A stretch of 64,000 nucleotides of DNA, taken from contig JAIYAU010000060.1 in the NCBI GenBank assembly GCA_027488865.1, positions 1 to 64,000 of the forward strand. Reading direction: 5' to 3'. The number at the start of each line of letters is the position of its first letter. The first letter of the stretch is position 1. This DNA comes from Cytophagaceae bacterium. Lineage in GTDB: Bacteria > Bacteroidota > Bacteroidia > Cytophagales > UBA9547. Positions 8,647 to 17,334 of this stretch are shown here, piece by piece. Both the position numbers and the translations under genes were made by a program. A model generated the notes under the pieces. That model had not been told where the DNA came from and ran no database searches. It saw only the letters and a program-made list of their open reading frames with translations.

Positions 8647-9167
8647 TCCTGATTGTACTAAAAGTGGCCATGGTAGTATTTTTGTTATGGATCACGATAG
8701 AGGATTTTAAACACCGCGCAGTTTCTATTTGGTTATTTATCTTGTTGTTTGTTTTACAATTGGCCCATAATACTTTATTTCGCCCAGATTGGTATTTACA
8801 TAGTATAGTAAATATTGGCTTTATTGTAATCCAGCTAATTTTAGGAATGCTTTATTTTTCGATCAAAAATGGAAAATTAGTGAATATCACTACAAATCTA
8901 CTTGGGCTGGGTGATATCTTGTTTTTTATATGGATGGCTACAGCCTTTAATACCTTAAATTTTGTCGTATTTTATTTTGCTTCTTTAGTAATCATATTGA
9001 TTCTGTTTGGTTTGATAAAGTTCAAAAGTACAACAACCATTCCATTGGCAGGATGCCAAGCAATGGGGGTATCAATTTTGATTTGTTTTAGCTTTTTTAA
9101 CGTAGATTTTCTTACTGATTCCTCACTATTGGAACTAACCTTATTAAAATGGATGGATTTAGTTTAA
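8643..9167 (+). CDS. Prepilin peptidase (A24 family), no methylase domain
   Basis: This multi-spanning membrane aspartyl protease should cleave the pseudopilin leaders. Two catalytic aspartates are visible: one after the first membrane helix (TIEDFKHRAV) and one in the GLGD motif (GxGD) further on. The classical N-terminal zinc/methylase domain of PilD is absent, so the protein is only about 174 residues, like FlaK/TadV-type enzymes. TTG at 8643 overlaps the pseudopilin TGA by four bases and fits the tight coupling seen through the operon; an in-frame ATG at 8598 would give 189 residues and a 49-base overlap. Confidence 0.85.
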   Translation: MILIVLKVAMVVFLLWITIEDFKHRAVSIWLFILLFVLQLAHNTLFRPDWYLHSIVNIGFIVIQLILGMLYFSIKNGKLVNITTNLLGLGDILFFIWMATAFNTLNFVVFYFASLVIILILFGLIKFKSTTTIPLAGCQAMGVSILICFSFFNVDFLTDSSLLELTLLKWMDLV

Positions 9168-10297
9168 AAGATATTCAAAAAGCAGCTAATCATACTAGTA
9201 CTGGCGAGAATAGTAAAAATACCATCCTAGATTTTCTCAATAAAGACATTGCCTTATTTGACAGTGGCTTTAATGACAAGAAGAAGGAAGCGCTATATTT
9301 AGAATTGTCCATTCTGATTTCAGCTGGGGTAGACATAAAATCTGCACTTGAGATTATAGTAAGTGAGCTAGAAAAGAAACAAGACAAAGCACTATTTCAA
9401 AAAATAACAGACGAGGTGGTGCAAGGTAGTTCTTTGTCGAGCTGTTTAAAAGAAAGTAATAAATTTTCAAGTTATGAATATTTTAGCATCCAGATAGGAG
9501 AAGAAACTGGGCGCATGACCGAAATACTCATTGAGTTATCCAAGTTTTATAAAAACAAAATTAAACAACGGAGGCAATTGGTAAATGCCTTATCCTATCC
9601 AGCATTAGTGCTTTTTACTTCTTTTGGTGCTATATTTTTTATGATGAACTTTGTTGTACCAATGTTTGCTGATATTTTTAAACGCTTTGGAGGAGAATTG
9701 CCATGGATAACCAAAGTAATTCTGAGCGCATCTCATACCATTTCAGCAACATTTTTACCCCTCTCCGTGTTGGTAATAGCCCTTGGATATTTTTTATACA
9801 TCAAAAGGGAAACCATTTGGTTTAGAAAATACTCCTGCAAAATTTTGTTAAAAATGCCCATTTTGGGTAAAACCTTTCAAAAAATTTACCTAGCTCGCTT
9901 ATGTCAATCCATGGAACTTTTAACGGCTTCCAGAATCCCATTGGTTAGGGCTTTTTCTTTGGTAAGGCAAATGATAGGATTTTATCCCATTGAAATTTCC
10001 CTCTTGGCCATAGAAAAGGACATCATGCAAGGAATGCCGCTGTACAAAAGTATGAGTCAATTTGCTATTTTTCCACCAAGGATGGTCTCCTTGATTAAAG
10101 TAGGCGAAGAAGTGAATCGTTTGGAATTATTTTTTAATAAAGTAGGCACACAATATACCGAAGAAGTAGAACACCAAACAGCATTAATTAGTACCTTACT
10201 CGAACCCTTTTTAATTATTTTTCTAGGTCTAGTGGTGGGAACTATCTTAATTGCCATGTATTTGCCGCTCTTCCAACTAGGTAATAGTTTTAATTAA
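9149..10297 (+). CDS. gspF: GspF/PilC inner-membrane platform protein
   Basis: This 382-residue platform protein is thought to couple the ATPase to pseudopilin polymerisation. It has the duplicated T2SF domain: the first copy at about 50-170 (LSILISAGVDIKSALEII) and the second at about 250-370 (MELLTASRIPLVRAFSLV). Three hydrophobic segments are seen, near 148-170, 190-215 and 348-372. The length is slightly short of typical GspF (about 400), with a short N-terminal region. It overlaps the prepilin peptidase gene by 19 bases. Confidence 0.95.
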   Translation: MDGFSLKDIQKAANHTSTGENSKNTILDFLNKDIALFDSGFNDKKKEALYLELSILISAGVDIKSALEIIVSELEKKQDKALFQKITDEVVQGSSLSSCLKESNKFSSYEYFSIQIGEETGRMTEILIELSKFYKNKIKQRRQLVNALSYPALVLFTSFGAIFFMMNFVVPMFADIFKRFGGELPWITKVILSASHTISATFLPLSVLVIALGYFLYIKRETIWFRKYSCKILLKMPILGKTFQKIYLARLCQSMELLTASRIPLVRAFSLVRQMIGFYPIEISLLAIEKDIMQGMPLYKSMSQFAIFPPRMVSLIKVGEEVNRLELFFNKVGTQYTEEVEHQTALISTLLEPFLIIFLGLVVGTILIAMYLPLFQLGNSFN

Positions 10298-10322
10298 ATG
10301 TACAAATCTTAAATTCAAATTA

Positions 10323-10330
10323 TAACTTTG
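10323..10330 (+). promoter_or_regulatory. Candidate internal -7 box (TAACTTTG)
   Basis: TAACTTTG matches TAnnTTTG and lies 29 bases before the GTG start of the GspL/PilN-like gene, in the only gap (61 bases) of the rightward operon. No good TTTG box is seen 19-21 bases upstream, so this may be a weak or secondary promoter. Confidence 0.35.
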
Positions 10331-10358
10331 TTTTCAAATATTTATATTTCTCTTCCAA

Positions 10359-11579
10359 GTGATTCAACGATTAGTTAACGCTCAAAAAACGAATCAAGTA
10401 GCAGGACTACAAGTAGAATTTACCCAAGTAGGTGAAATGGCATGCTCCTATGTTGTGTTAAATTTGAAGAAACAAATTATCAGCATTCACAAAACTGGCC
10501 AAGCAAATTCCATTGAGGAGGTTTTACAACAAATTGAAACAAACACACCAATAGTAATTGTAGTAGATGGAAAGGGTGTTTTACACAAACCATTTGGTAA
10601 AGATCTGCCTACTGACCCCAACCAATTAGCTCAAGTGTTACTACCAGGTATTAAAGTAGACGAAATGTACCTTCAAGTAGAAGCTAGTATACTTTCTTTT
10701 GCAAGAAGAAACCTGATAGACGATATTATTATAAAACTCAAGACGCAAGGTTTTGATATTTTAAATATTAGCTTTGGGCCTTTTTGTTTGGCCAAGGTTG
10801 TAAAATTAACACAATCAAATAATCAAGAAGATACGATCGAAGTAGGCGGATACACTTTAAATTTTGGAAACAATAATTTAATCTCATTCTTAAAAACCGA
10901 TTACAATCATCTAGCTCAGTATACAATAGGCACTGATAATATTTCACAAACGCATATTAATGCTTATTCCGCAGCCTTTAGTTGGTTCATGGGCAATTAC
11001 CCTCAAATAGTTGCTCAAGAGATTACCTCCTCGCGAGAAGAATACTTTTATAAGAAATTTTTCAATAAATTATTTATTGGTTTAATCGTGACCCTTTTTG
11101 TTATCTTATTAGGCAATTATATCATTTTTGAGATCGAACGGGATAAAAATGTATCTCTACAAGCGAAGGATCAAGTTTATAGTGGTAAGTCGACCAAACT
11201 TATCAAAATAAGGAAAGAACTTAAAGAAAAGGAAACGTTTCTGGATAAAGCGGGCTGGATGACATCTTCTAAGCTTTCGTTTTACGCGGATAGGATTGCT
11301 GCAACACTACCGAATTCGATTTCCTTAAATGAGCTGAGTATTAACCCCGAAGATGAAAAATTGACACGAGATAATCGTAAACTTACGCTAAGACCAGGTA
11401 CCATTCAGGTGATTGGAATGTGTGGACAACCAACAGACCTTAATAGGTGGATAAGCGACCTTGATCAATTAAGATGGGTAAGTGGTGTGCAAATGGTTTC
11501 ATATACTTATGACAACAAAACTAGAAAAGGAACCTTTAAACTAGAAATTACTATAAAAACTGACAAAGGTGATTTTTAA
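10359..11579 (+). CDS. GspL / PilM-PilN-like assembly protein
   Basis: This 406-residue bitopic membrane protein has a cytoplasmic part (1-235), one membrane helix (about 238-256), a coiled-coil stretch (257-300) and a periplasmic ferredoxin-like part. That is the layout of GspL, or of a PilM-PilN fusion. I cannot find clear actin-type nucleotide motifs in the cytoplasmic part, so it may be a degenerate PilM-like domain. Its place between gspF and a GspM/PilO-like gene supports the role of linking the ATPase to the periplasmic frame. The start is GTG and there is a 61-base gap after gspF. Confidence 0.75.
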   Translation: MIQRLVNAQKTNQVAGLQVEFTQVGEMACSYVVLNLKKQIISIHKTGQANSIEEVLQQIETNTPIVIVVDGKGVLHKPFGKDLPTDPNQLAQVLLPGIKVDEMYLQVEASILSFARRNLIDDIIIKLKTQGFDILNISFGPFCLAKVVKLTQSNNQEDTIEVGGYTLNFGNNNLISFLKTDYNHLAQYTIGTDNISQTHINAYSAAFSWFMGNYPQIVAQEITSSREEYFYKKFFNKLFIGLIVTLFVILLGNYIIFEIERDKNVSLQAKDQVYSGKSTKLIKIRKELKEKETFLDKAGWMTSSKLSFYADRIAATLPNSISLNELSINPEDEKLTRDNRKLTLRPGTIQVIGMCGQPTDLNRWISDLDQLRWVSGVQMVSYTYDNKTRKGTFKLEITIKTDKGDF

Positions 11580-12120
11580 GATAAAACTAAACTCTTATAA
11601 AAAAGCTACTACCAATTTGCTTTTGGGTAGCATATTAGCACTAGTGGCCGTTTACTTTTTAGCCATTGGCAAATCGGTAGAGTTGGTTAAGGAAAATACG
11701 GCTATGGCCTCCAAGCTTGCGCAAATAGAATCAGGTGTTAACGATTTTAAGTATTTACAAAAACAACTCGAAGGACTACAAGAAAGGATGGTAAGCTATA
11801 CCCTTGACTCTATAAAAGACAAGGAATATGTGATGAATGTGGTTAGTCAATTTTGTGTAGCACACCAACTTACATTAAAAGAATTTCCCAAAGCTACCAT
11901 TGATTCTGAAAGCGATTTTGAGTTGGAAACTATTTTGGTAGTTGTGCAAGGGAGTTTTGTAAATTTGCTTAAATTAGCTTACCATTTAGAACAACATAAC
12001 AAAGCAGGAAGACTAAGTGCTATAAAATTCGAAAAGATACATGATCATAAACTACAAAAAGACTTCCTAGTAGCTAAACTTTATATTCAACATATTAAAA
12101 TTACAACTAATGACCAATAA
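11569..12120 (+). CDS. GspM/PilO-like assembly protein
   Basis: This 183-residue protein has a short cytoplasmic N-terminus, one membrane helix (about 16-34), a coiled coil (about 38-75) and a C-terminal ferredoxin-like domain with FELETILVVVQGSFVNLLKL, where PilO proteins have their conserved strand-helix. It probably pairs with the preceding GspL/PilN-like protein in the inner membrane. The start is GTG and the gene overlaps its predecessor by 11 bases, implying coupled translation. The family is too divergent for a confident choice between GspM and PilO. Confidence 0.75.
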   Translation: MIFKIKLNSYKKATTNLLLGSILALVAVYFLAIGKSVELVKENTAMASKLAQIESGVNDFKYLQKQLEGLQERMVSYTLDSIKDKEYVMNVVSQFCVAHQLTLKEFPKATIDSESDFELETILVVVQGSFVNLLKLAYHLEQHNKAGRLSAIKFEKIHDHKLQKDFLVAKLYIQHIKITTNDQ

Positions 12121-13060
12121 AACATGGTACCTAATTATTTCAACCTTAGCATTACTTTGTTGGGGATGTTCTGATTTTATCGAAAAACCCCTCAAAGATG
12201 AAAAGGTAATAATTGTCACCCCAGGGAATGGGGTTAAAACTAATATTTATACCCAAACTTTTTGGTGGGAAGAACTAGTCGGAGCCACAGGATATAATCT
12301 ACAAATTGTACAAAACAAATTTGATTCATTACCTATATTTACACTAGATACGATTACGCCTAAAACAAAATTTAAATTCACGCTAAAACCTGGTAATTAC
12401 GAATGGAGAGTGCTAGGCGTGAATGCAAATGGTAAATCAGAGAAATATACTTTACAAAGTTTAAGGATAGATTCTGCATCCTTGGGGATCCAAACAGTAA
12501 CGCTGAATACACCTAACAACCAATTTAAAGTAAATTATACAGAAATTCCACTGTCTTGGGAGGCCATTTCTGGTGCTTCAAATTATAGGATTAATGTGAG
12601 CAGAAATGATTCAATAAAATTAAACTTTGTTCAAAAGAAATCTACTTATACATACACAGCGCCAAAAGATGGCACTTATAGTTGGCGTGTAAAAGCTTTA
12701 AACAGCAAAGACTCAACAGATTGGTCAGAAACAAGAAGTTTTATTATTGATAGACTGATAGATACCACTACATTATCTTTTCCTCCAAATAAAACGCGTG
12801 TTAGCTTACTTGCGGCAAATACAACCTTGGCACTAACATGGACAAAAGTAACTAACGCAGATAATTTAATTCTAAATGTGTCAAGGATACGAACTAATGA
12901 TAAGTTTTCTAAAACCTTTTCTGCTAGCGAAACATCAGTTTTATTTAAGGACCTTAATATATCGGTGGTTTTAGATGATGTTATTGAATGGTCAATAACC
13001 TCTAAAGACGCTGCTGGTAATGAAAAACCAACAGCAAAATGGACTTTTACCATTAATTAG
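12110..13060 (+). CDS. Lipoprotein with three fibronectin-like repeats
   Basis: This 316-residue lipoprotein (lipobox CWGC, Cys20) carries three repeats of about 90-100 residues, starting near 36, 128 and 213. Each has the W-E-x-(I/L/V)-x-G-A-x-x-Y core strand and the first two have a Y-x-W-R-V strand, both typical of fibronectin type III folds (for example LSWEAISGASNYRINVS). It starts inside the end of the GspM/PilO-like gene (11-base overlap) and precedes the GspC/PilP-like gene by 11 bases, so it is an integral member of the secretion operon. It is not a standard T2SS component. It could act as a secretin pilotin, an outer-membrane anchor or a substrate receptor. Confidence 0.85.
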   Translation: MTNKTWYLIISTLALLCWGCSDFIEKPLKDEKVIIVTPGNGVKTNIYTQTFWWEELVGATGYNLQIVQNKFDSLPIFTLDTITPKTKFKFTLKPGNYEWRVLGVNANGKSEKYTLQSLRIDSASLGIQTVTLNTPNNQFKVNYTEIPLSWEAISGASNYRINVSRNDSIKLNFVQKKSTYTYTAPKDGTYSWRVKALNSKDSTDWSETRSFIIDRLIDTTTLSFPPNKTRVSLLAANTTLALTWTKVTNADNLILNVSRIRTNDKFSKTFSASETSVLFKDLNISVVLDDVIEWSITSKDAAGNEKPTAKWTFTIN

Positions 13061-13071
13061 AAGATAATGTT

Positions 13072-13569
13072 ATGAAAAATAAAAATATAACTTATCTGCT
13101 GCTAGCCGTTGTAGGACTAGTTTGGGGAACTATATTTTATAAATTTATTGCGGGCTTGACTGTTGAAAATGTACAAACTGAAAATATTATTCCAAAGAGG
13201 ACAAGGTACAGAGAATCAATTTTATCAGATTCTTTTGCCTTATTTGCTAACTATAGAGATCCCTTTTTGGGCAAATCGGCTTTTTCCTCAAACGAAAATT
13301 ATACCCCAATTAGAACCATATTCCGTCCTAAAGTTGTAAAAAAGGCAGAAGTTATTCCTACCAAAGCCCCTATTGATTGGTCTTTTATTAAGTACTTTGG
13401 CATTATTAAAAATAAAAATTCTGGTAAGGAAGTGGCCTTGGTTTCCATTCATGGTAAAGAATATATGGCTAGTACAAATGCTGTACTTGAAAGCTTATCA
13501 ATCATTTCATTTAGCAAAGATTCTCTTAATGTGCTCTATCAAGGAGAAAAAAAAACGATTGGGAAATAA
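13072..13569 (+). CDS. GspC/PilP-like periplasmic linker
   Basis: This 165-residue protein has one N-terminal membrane helix (about 7-24), a linker, the motif YRDPFLGKS (about 62-70) and a small C-terminal beta domain (about 102-165, starting DWSFIKYFGIIKN). An R-D-P-F motif before a beta homology-region fold is typical of PilP, and GspC has the same inner-membrane-to-secretin role. It therefore probably connects the inner-membrane platform to the secretin. It sits 11 bases after the fibronectin-like lipoprotein gene. Confidence 0.75.
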   Translation: MKNKNITYLLLAVVGLVWGTIFYKFIAGLTVENVQTENIIPKRTRYRESILSDSFALFANYRDPFLGKSAFSSNENYTPIRTIFRPKVVKKAEVIPTKAPIDWSFIKYFGIIKNKNSGKEVALVSIHGKEYMASTNAVLESLSIISFSKDSLNVLYQGEKKTIGK

Positions 13570-13909
13570 CACACAATTAAAGGCCTCCTCTGTCTTAGAG
13601 GTAGTAACTTCCTTGATTATTATTACCATTATTTTTGGATTGTTCGCTTCTATTTATGTAAAAATCGTTCAATCGGGATATACACTAAGCCATGCAAAGG
13701 CCAATTCACTTTTAACGCTGGAGTCCTTAGATACCAAAAAGAACAAATCATTTTTTAACGAAACAAAAGTAATCGACAACATTACCATCATTAAAAGAGT
13801 AGAAATATACCAAGGCATTGATCGCCTATTTAAAATTGATTTAGAAGCACAAAACAATGATAAAAAGCTGTTGGCAAGAAGAAAAGAGTTGTTTCTAGAT
13901 GAGGAATAA
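13559..13909 (+). CDS. Small pseudopilin-like protein
   Basis: This 116-residue protein has a short leader and the prepilin-type signal KA|SSVLE followed by a long hydrophobic helix (VTSLIIITIIFGLF), with the conserved Glu at +5. The remaining part is small. It may be a minor pseudopilin (GspI/J/PilV type) at the tip. The TTG start at 13559 overlaps the preceding gene by 11 bases, matching the overlap style of the operon; longer in-frame readings run inside the GspC/PilP-like gene and are unlikely. It is the last gene of the cluster. Confidence 0.75.
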   Translation: MGNNTQLKASSVLEVVTSLIIITIIFGLFASIYVKIVQSGYTLSHAKANSLLTLESLDTKKNKSFFNETKVIDNITIIKRVEIYQGIDRLFKIDLEAQNNDKKLLARRKELFLDEE

Positions 13910-14171
13910 ATAATTCTGCAATGAAAATCTACAGTAGTGTTGTAATTCTGCTGGTGCGAAAGTTCACTTCCGTACCCAAAACGGTATAAAACCTTTGTTC
14001 CGAAAGTTGCAGTCTAATCGTATCCAACGGTATATTTTTTTTAAACCAATACATCGATTGTTAAAACCTAATTCAAACATCTTGACTTAATAGCTGTTTT
14101 AGTGTTAAAATAGTATTAAATAAGAAATATCGTTTAAATCTAAAGAATATATCAACTAATTAATACATCAT
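13910..14171. other. Gene-free interval after the secretion cluster
   Basis: About 260 AT-rich bases separate the last pseudopilin-like gene from the tRNA terminator. I see no convincing open reading frame, RNA gene or terminator for the rightward operon here. Confidence 0.5.
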
Positions 14172-14201
14172 AAAAAAAGGTTACCAACATTGGTAACCTT
14201 T
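14172..14201 (-). terminator. Rho-independent terminator of the CAU tRNA
   Basis: A perfect 10-bp stem (14177-14186 with 14191-14200) closes a four-base loop, and on the minus strand the stem is followed by a run of T (A-run 14172-14178 on the plus strand). It lies immediately 3' of the tRNA gene. Confidence 0.85.
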
Positions 14202-14204
14202 AAG

Positions 14205-14278
14205 TGGGCCCGCCTGGGATCGAACCAGGGACCCCCTGATTATGAGTCAGGTGCTCTAACCGTCTGAGCTACAAGCCC
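14205..14278 (-). tRNA. tRNA with CAU anticodon (Ile2 or Met)
   Basis: Reading the minus strand gives a complete 74-base cloverleaf: acceptor GGGCTTG pairing with CGGGCCC (two G-U pairs), a D arm with GGTTAGAGC, anticodon arm CTGACTCATAATCAG (anticodon CAT at 14244-14242) and T arm with GGTTCGATCC. The discriminator is A and CCA is not encoded. A CAU anticodon is shared by elongator Met, initiator and lysidine-modified Ile2. The first acceptor pair is G-C, so it is not the usual initiator; Ile2 and Met cannot be separated by eye. Confidence 0.93.
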
Positions 14279-14420
14279 TTTTAAAATTAGATTATTATCT
14301 TCTTTTAAAATGGAGTGCAAAGTAAAGAATTTGTTTTGAAAAGGACAAGGGTTTGTCAATAATTATAAAAAAAAATGTAAACTTGCCTACTAGATTGATT
14401 GCAGGAATATTATTAAAATT

Positions 14421-15041
14421 ATGCTAGATTTAACAAAAACAAAAACCATCATTCTTGACCTTGGAGGTGTTATTATCAATATAAATCCCTCAATTGCTTT
14501 CGAAAATTTTGCAAAACTAGCTCAAGTACCTTTGGAAGAGGTGTTACTCTTTTTAAAAACACAGGATATTTTTCACCGACATGAAATTGGGGAACTTTCA
14601 GATGAGGCGTTTTATTTGTTAATCAATCATAAACTTGCACCTGTTGATTATATTGATTTTGTGGCAGCGTGGAATTCCCTCTTGTTGGATATTCCTGTTG
14701 AACGTATTGAACTAATCCGTAAATTGGGAGAATCTTATCAGTTAATTTTACTAAGCAATACCAACGCCTTGCATATAGAGGCTATATCTCATTATTTAAC
14801 AACTACTTATGACACCAATCTTGACATACTTTTTGATAAAGTTTATTTGTCGCATCAAATAGGACTTAGGAAACCAGACAAAAACATTTATGAATATGTG
14901 GTGCAAAACGCAAAGATTGATGCTGCTACGTCCATATTTATAGACGATGTACTCATTAATGCCACCTCGGCAGAACAAGTTGGGATAACAGGTATTCATT
15001 TAGATTTAACAAAAAATACTTTGGTTGATATTTTCAACTAA
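14421..15041 (+). CDS. HAD-superfamily phosphatase (YihX-like)
   Basis: This 206-residue hydrolase of the haloacid dehalogenase superfamily, subfamily IA, shows all four motifs: LDLGGVI with the nucleophile Asp near 14, LLSNTN (about 113-118), the Lys in GLRKPDKNIY, and FIDDVLINATSA with the paired Asp. The nucleophile is followed by Leu-Gly instead of the usual x-Asp, as in YihX-like sugar-phosphate phosphatases. The substrate is unknown. It is 12 bases upstream of the M50 protease gene and may be cotranscribed with it. Confidence 0.88.
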   Translation: MLDLTKTKTIILDLGGVIININPSIAFENFAKLAQVPLEEVLLFLKTQDIFHRHEIGELSDEAFYLLINHKLAPVDYIDFVAAWNSLLLDIPVERIELIRKLGESYQLILLSNTNALHIEAISHYLTTTYDTNLDILFDKVYLSHQIGLRKPDKNIYEYVVQNAKIDAATSIFIDDVLINATSAEQVGITGIHLDLTKNTLVDIFN

Positions 15042-15053
15042 TAATAACATTTT

Positions 15054-16268
15054 ATGAACAATAAGACATACATTATACAGGCTGGGCTATTCATAGCTAC
15101 TTTTATCACCACTACTCTCACAGGTGCAGACTGGATTCATGGCCAATGGGATGATTTTTGGACACATTTTGTAAGTGGACTGCCGTATTCCATAGCGTTT
15201 TTGGGTATTCTTACGGTGCACGAATTTGGCCATTACATTGCAGCCCGAAAACATGGGATAGACTCAAGTCTTCCTTATTTTATTCCTTTTTACATTGGTC
15301 CATTAATGAATCTGGCTGGTACCATGGGTGCGTTTATTAAAATGAAAAGCCAAGCTTCGTCCACCAAACAAATTTTTGATATTGGGGCTGCCGGCCCATT
15401 AGCAGGATTTGCACTTACGATAATTGTATTTTTTATAGGGTTTAACAATTTGGATGGCAAGGAATACATTTATAATATCCACCCCGAATACAAGAAACTT
15501 GGAGATACATTTGAAAACAATGCTTATACTTATGATTTCTATGTTTCACAAATAACAGAAGCCTATAAAGCTTATGAAATTAAAGCTAAAGCTTCAAAAG
15601 AAAAAATTAAACCCTTGGTAATTCAAGATAGCTATACGATGATGGCAGTGGGTGATAATTTGCTGATGTATTTAGCCAAAACCTATATTTTCCCTCACAA
15701 AGATTGGATTCCTAATAACTATGAACTATACCATTATCCATTATTGTTTGCAGCATACTTGGCTATGTTTTTTACAGCGCTCAATTTAATGCCCATTGGC
15801 CAGCTTGACGGTGGTCATATTTTATATGGACTCATCGGTAGCAAAAATTTTAACATCGTTTCACCATTGTTCTTTTTTATATTTCTGTTTTTTGCTGGTT
15901 TGGGAATAATTCACCCTAAGATGGAAACTGAAGACTTTATATCCTCTTTTGCCATATATGGATGTTATTTGTTTTTGACTTTACAGCGCGTTTTTAATAA
16001 TGATACCAATAGAACCATTATAGCAGCACTAGCTTTAATGTTGGTACAACTACTCACTACCTATTTGTTTCCATCAATTCAGGGTTATATGCCTTGGCTT
16101 CTTTTTGCATTTATTATAGGAAGGGTATTAGGTGTTTACCATCCACCAAGCTTGGTTGAAGAAAAACTGAATCCTACAAGACAATTAATTGGTTGGTTTT
16201 CATTGGTAGTGTTTGTGTTATGTTTTACACCACAAGTTATTGTATATGTTGAGCTTACTAAGCCATAA
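15054..16268 (+). CDS. Site-2 protease family (M50) membrane metalloprotease
   Basis: This 404-residue polytopic protein has the zinc motif HEFGH (His56, Glu57, His60) in an early membrane helix and the third ligand motif NLMPIGQLDGGH in a later helix. It belongs to the M50 group resembling plant EGY and cyanobacterial S2P-like enzymes that cleave within membranes. A charged loop of about 80 residues lies between the two catalytic halves. No PDZ domain is visible. Substrates are unknown, although anti-sigma factors are typical for the family. Confidence 0.88.
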   Translation: MNNKTYIIQAGLFIATFITTTLTGADWIHGQWDDFWTHFVSGLPYSIAFLGILTVHEFGHYIAARKHGIDSSLPYFIPFYIGPLMNLAGTMGAFIKMKSQASSTKQIFDIGAAGPLAGFALTIIVFFIGFNNLDGKEYIYNIHPEYKKLGDTFENNAYTYDFYVSQITEAYKAYEIKAKASKEKIKPLVIQDSYTMMAVGDNLLMYLAKTYIFPHKDWIPNNYELYHYPLLFAAYLAMFFTALNLMPIGQLDGGHILYGLIGSKNFNIVSPLFFFIFLFFAGLGIIHPKMETEDFISSFAIYGCYLFLTLQRVFNNDTNRTIIAALALMLVQLLTTYLFPSIQGYMPWLLFAFIIGRVLGVYHPPSLVEEKLNPTRQLIGWFSLVVFVLCFTPQVIVYVELTKP

Positions 16269-17160
16269 TTGGAATAAAACCATAGTGTTAATAATACTCT
16301 TGGTAGTAGCTACTGCAACGATTATAGTAGTTGCACTTCGAGAACAAACTAAGCCTGTTTTAAATGATGTTAAAATAGTTGAGGATGACCTTGGTCGAAC
16401 TGTCATTTACAAATATCCTCCCTTAAAAATTATTTCCTTAGCGCCTTCAATTTCGGAAATGTTATTTAGCATATGTCCTTCAGACTTAATAATAGGTAGA
16501 ACTCAAAACTGTAATTACCCTAAAGAAGTGCTTAACAAAACGATAATAAATAACTATCCCATTAATTATGAGAAATTGGTTTTGCTTAAGCCTGATATTG
16601 TTTTTGCTTTAGAAGGCATCATCTCCGTTCAAGATGCAGATCGACTACACAAACTTAACATTCCTACCTATATTTTTAAAATTAACACGGTTGATGATAT
16701 TTTAAGCAAAATGAAACAAATTGGAAATTTGACAAATCAAGCTAAAATTGCAAACCATAAGTCAGATTCAATTGCCAATTTAATAAAAATGCTACCTCAA
16801 GAAAGAATTGTAAATAAAAACACATTAATGATCATTAGCGCCGAACCACTTTATGTTTTTGGGCTAAATAATTATGCATCTGACATGTTAAAACTTGCTG
16901 GAGGTGTTAATGCCTTGGATAAAACAATTACAGAACATTATCCAGTTATATCACGGGAGTATCTATTGAAATTAGACCCAGATAACATAATAACTACTGA
17001 CACCAACTTTTTTAAACAATTAAGTATCAAATTCCCAGAAATCATGAACCTAAAAGCGTTCAAAAACAACAAATTAAGGGTTATAAACGAGGATTTGTTG
17101 TCACGGCCAAGCCCAAGAGTATATGAAACCCTACTAGAAATAAAAAAAGCATTGAACTAG
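16246..17160 (+). CDS. BtuF-like periplasmic binding protein, membrane-anchored
   Basis: This protein of about 304 residues has one N-terminal membrane helix (about 14-33, no lipobox) followed by a helical-backbone type substrate-binding fold: [15 protein letters not shown], the [12 protein letters not shown] segment, and the closing [11 protein letters not shown] helix. Such proteins deliver cobalamin or iron chelates to BtuCD/FecCD-type importers, but no permease or ATPase gene is adjacent. The ATG at 16246 overlaps the M50 gene by 23 bases. An upstream TTG at 16213 gives 315 residues. Confidence 0.8.
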   Translation: MLSLLSHNWNKTIVLIILLVVATATIIVVALREQTKPVLNDVKIVEDDLGRTVIYKYPPLKIISLAPSISEMLFSICPSDLIIGRTQNCNYPKEVLNKTIINNYPINYEKLVLLKPDIVFALEGIISVQDADRLHKLNIPTYIFKINTVDDILSKMKQIGNLTNQAKIANHKSDSIANLIKMLPQERIVNKNTLMIISAEPLYVFGLNNYASDMLKLAGGVNALDKTITEHYPVISREYLLKLDPDNIITTDTNFFKQLSIKFPEIMNLKAFKNNKLRVINEDLLSRPSPRVYETLLEIKKALN

Positions 17161-17186
17161 AAAAGCCATTTGATTAAAAAAAGTAT

Positions 17187-17194
17187 TACCTTTG
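17187..17194 (+). promoter_or_regulatory. Candidate -7 box for tRNA-Ser (TACCTTTG)
   Basis: TACCTTTG is a full match to TAnnTTTG and lies 12 bases before the mature 5' end of tRNA-Ser. The nearest TTTG (17169-17172) is only 14 bases upstream, shorter than the usual spacer, so the -33 box is uncertain. Confidence 0.5.
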
Positions 17195-17205
17195 TCATCC
17201 AATAA

Positions 17206-17292
17206 AGAGAGGTGTCCGAGTGGTTGAAGGAGCACGCCTGGAAAGTGTGTATACGGGTGACCGTATCGAGAGTTCGAATCTCTTCCTCTCTG
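17206..17292 (+). tRNA. tRNA-Ser (GGA)
   Basis: This is a complete class II tRNA of 87 bases. The acceptor AGAGAGG pairs perfectly with CCTCTCT, and the discriminator is G. The D arm has GTCCGAGTGGTTGAAGGAG, the anticodon arm is CGCCTGGAAAGTGTG with anticodon GGA, the long variable arm (ATACGGGTGACCGTAT) forms its own hairpin, and the T arm contains GTTCGAATC. CCA is not encoded. Confidence 0.95.
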
Positions 17293-17296
17293 CAAC

Positions 17297-17334
17297 TAGG
17301 GGAATGATCAAAATATAGGTCGCCCCCTATTTTT
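17297..17334 (+). terminator. Possible terminator after tRNA-Ser
   Basis: TAGGGG (17297-17302) can pair with CCCCTA (17324-17329), or a smaller hairpin ATAGG/CCTAT (17315-17319 with 17326-17330) can form. Both lead into a run of five T (17330-17334). The stems are short, so this is tentative. Confidence 0.35.

Noticed and set aside
13559..13561. Longer version of the second pseudopilin-like gene starting at 13373
   Set aside because: The extra N-terminal part lies within the GspC/PilP-like gene, and the prepilin signal would then be internal.
14205..14278. Integration (att) site at the CAU tRNA
   Set aside because: No integrase gene or repeat of the tRNA 3' end was noticed in the window.
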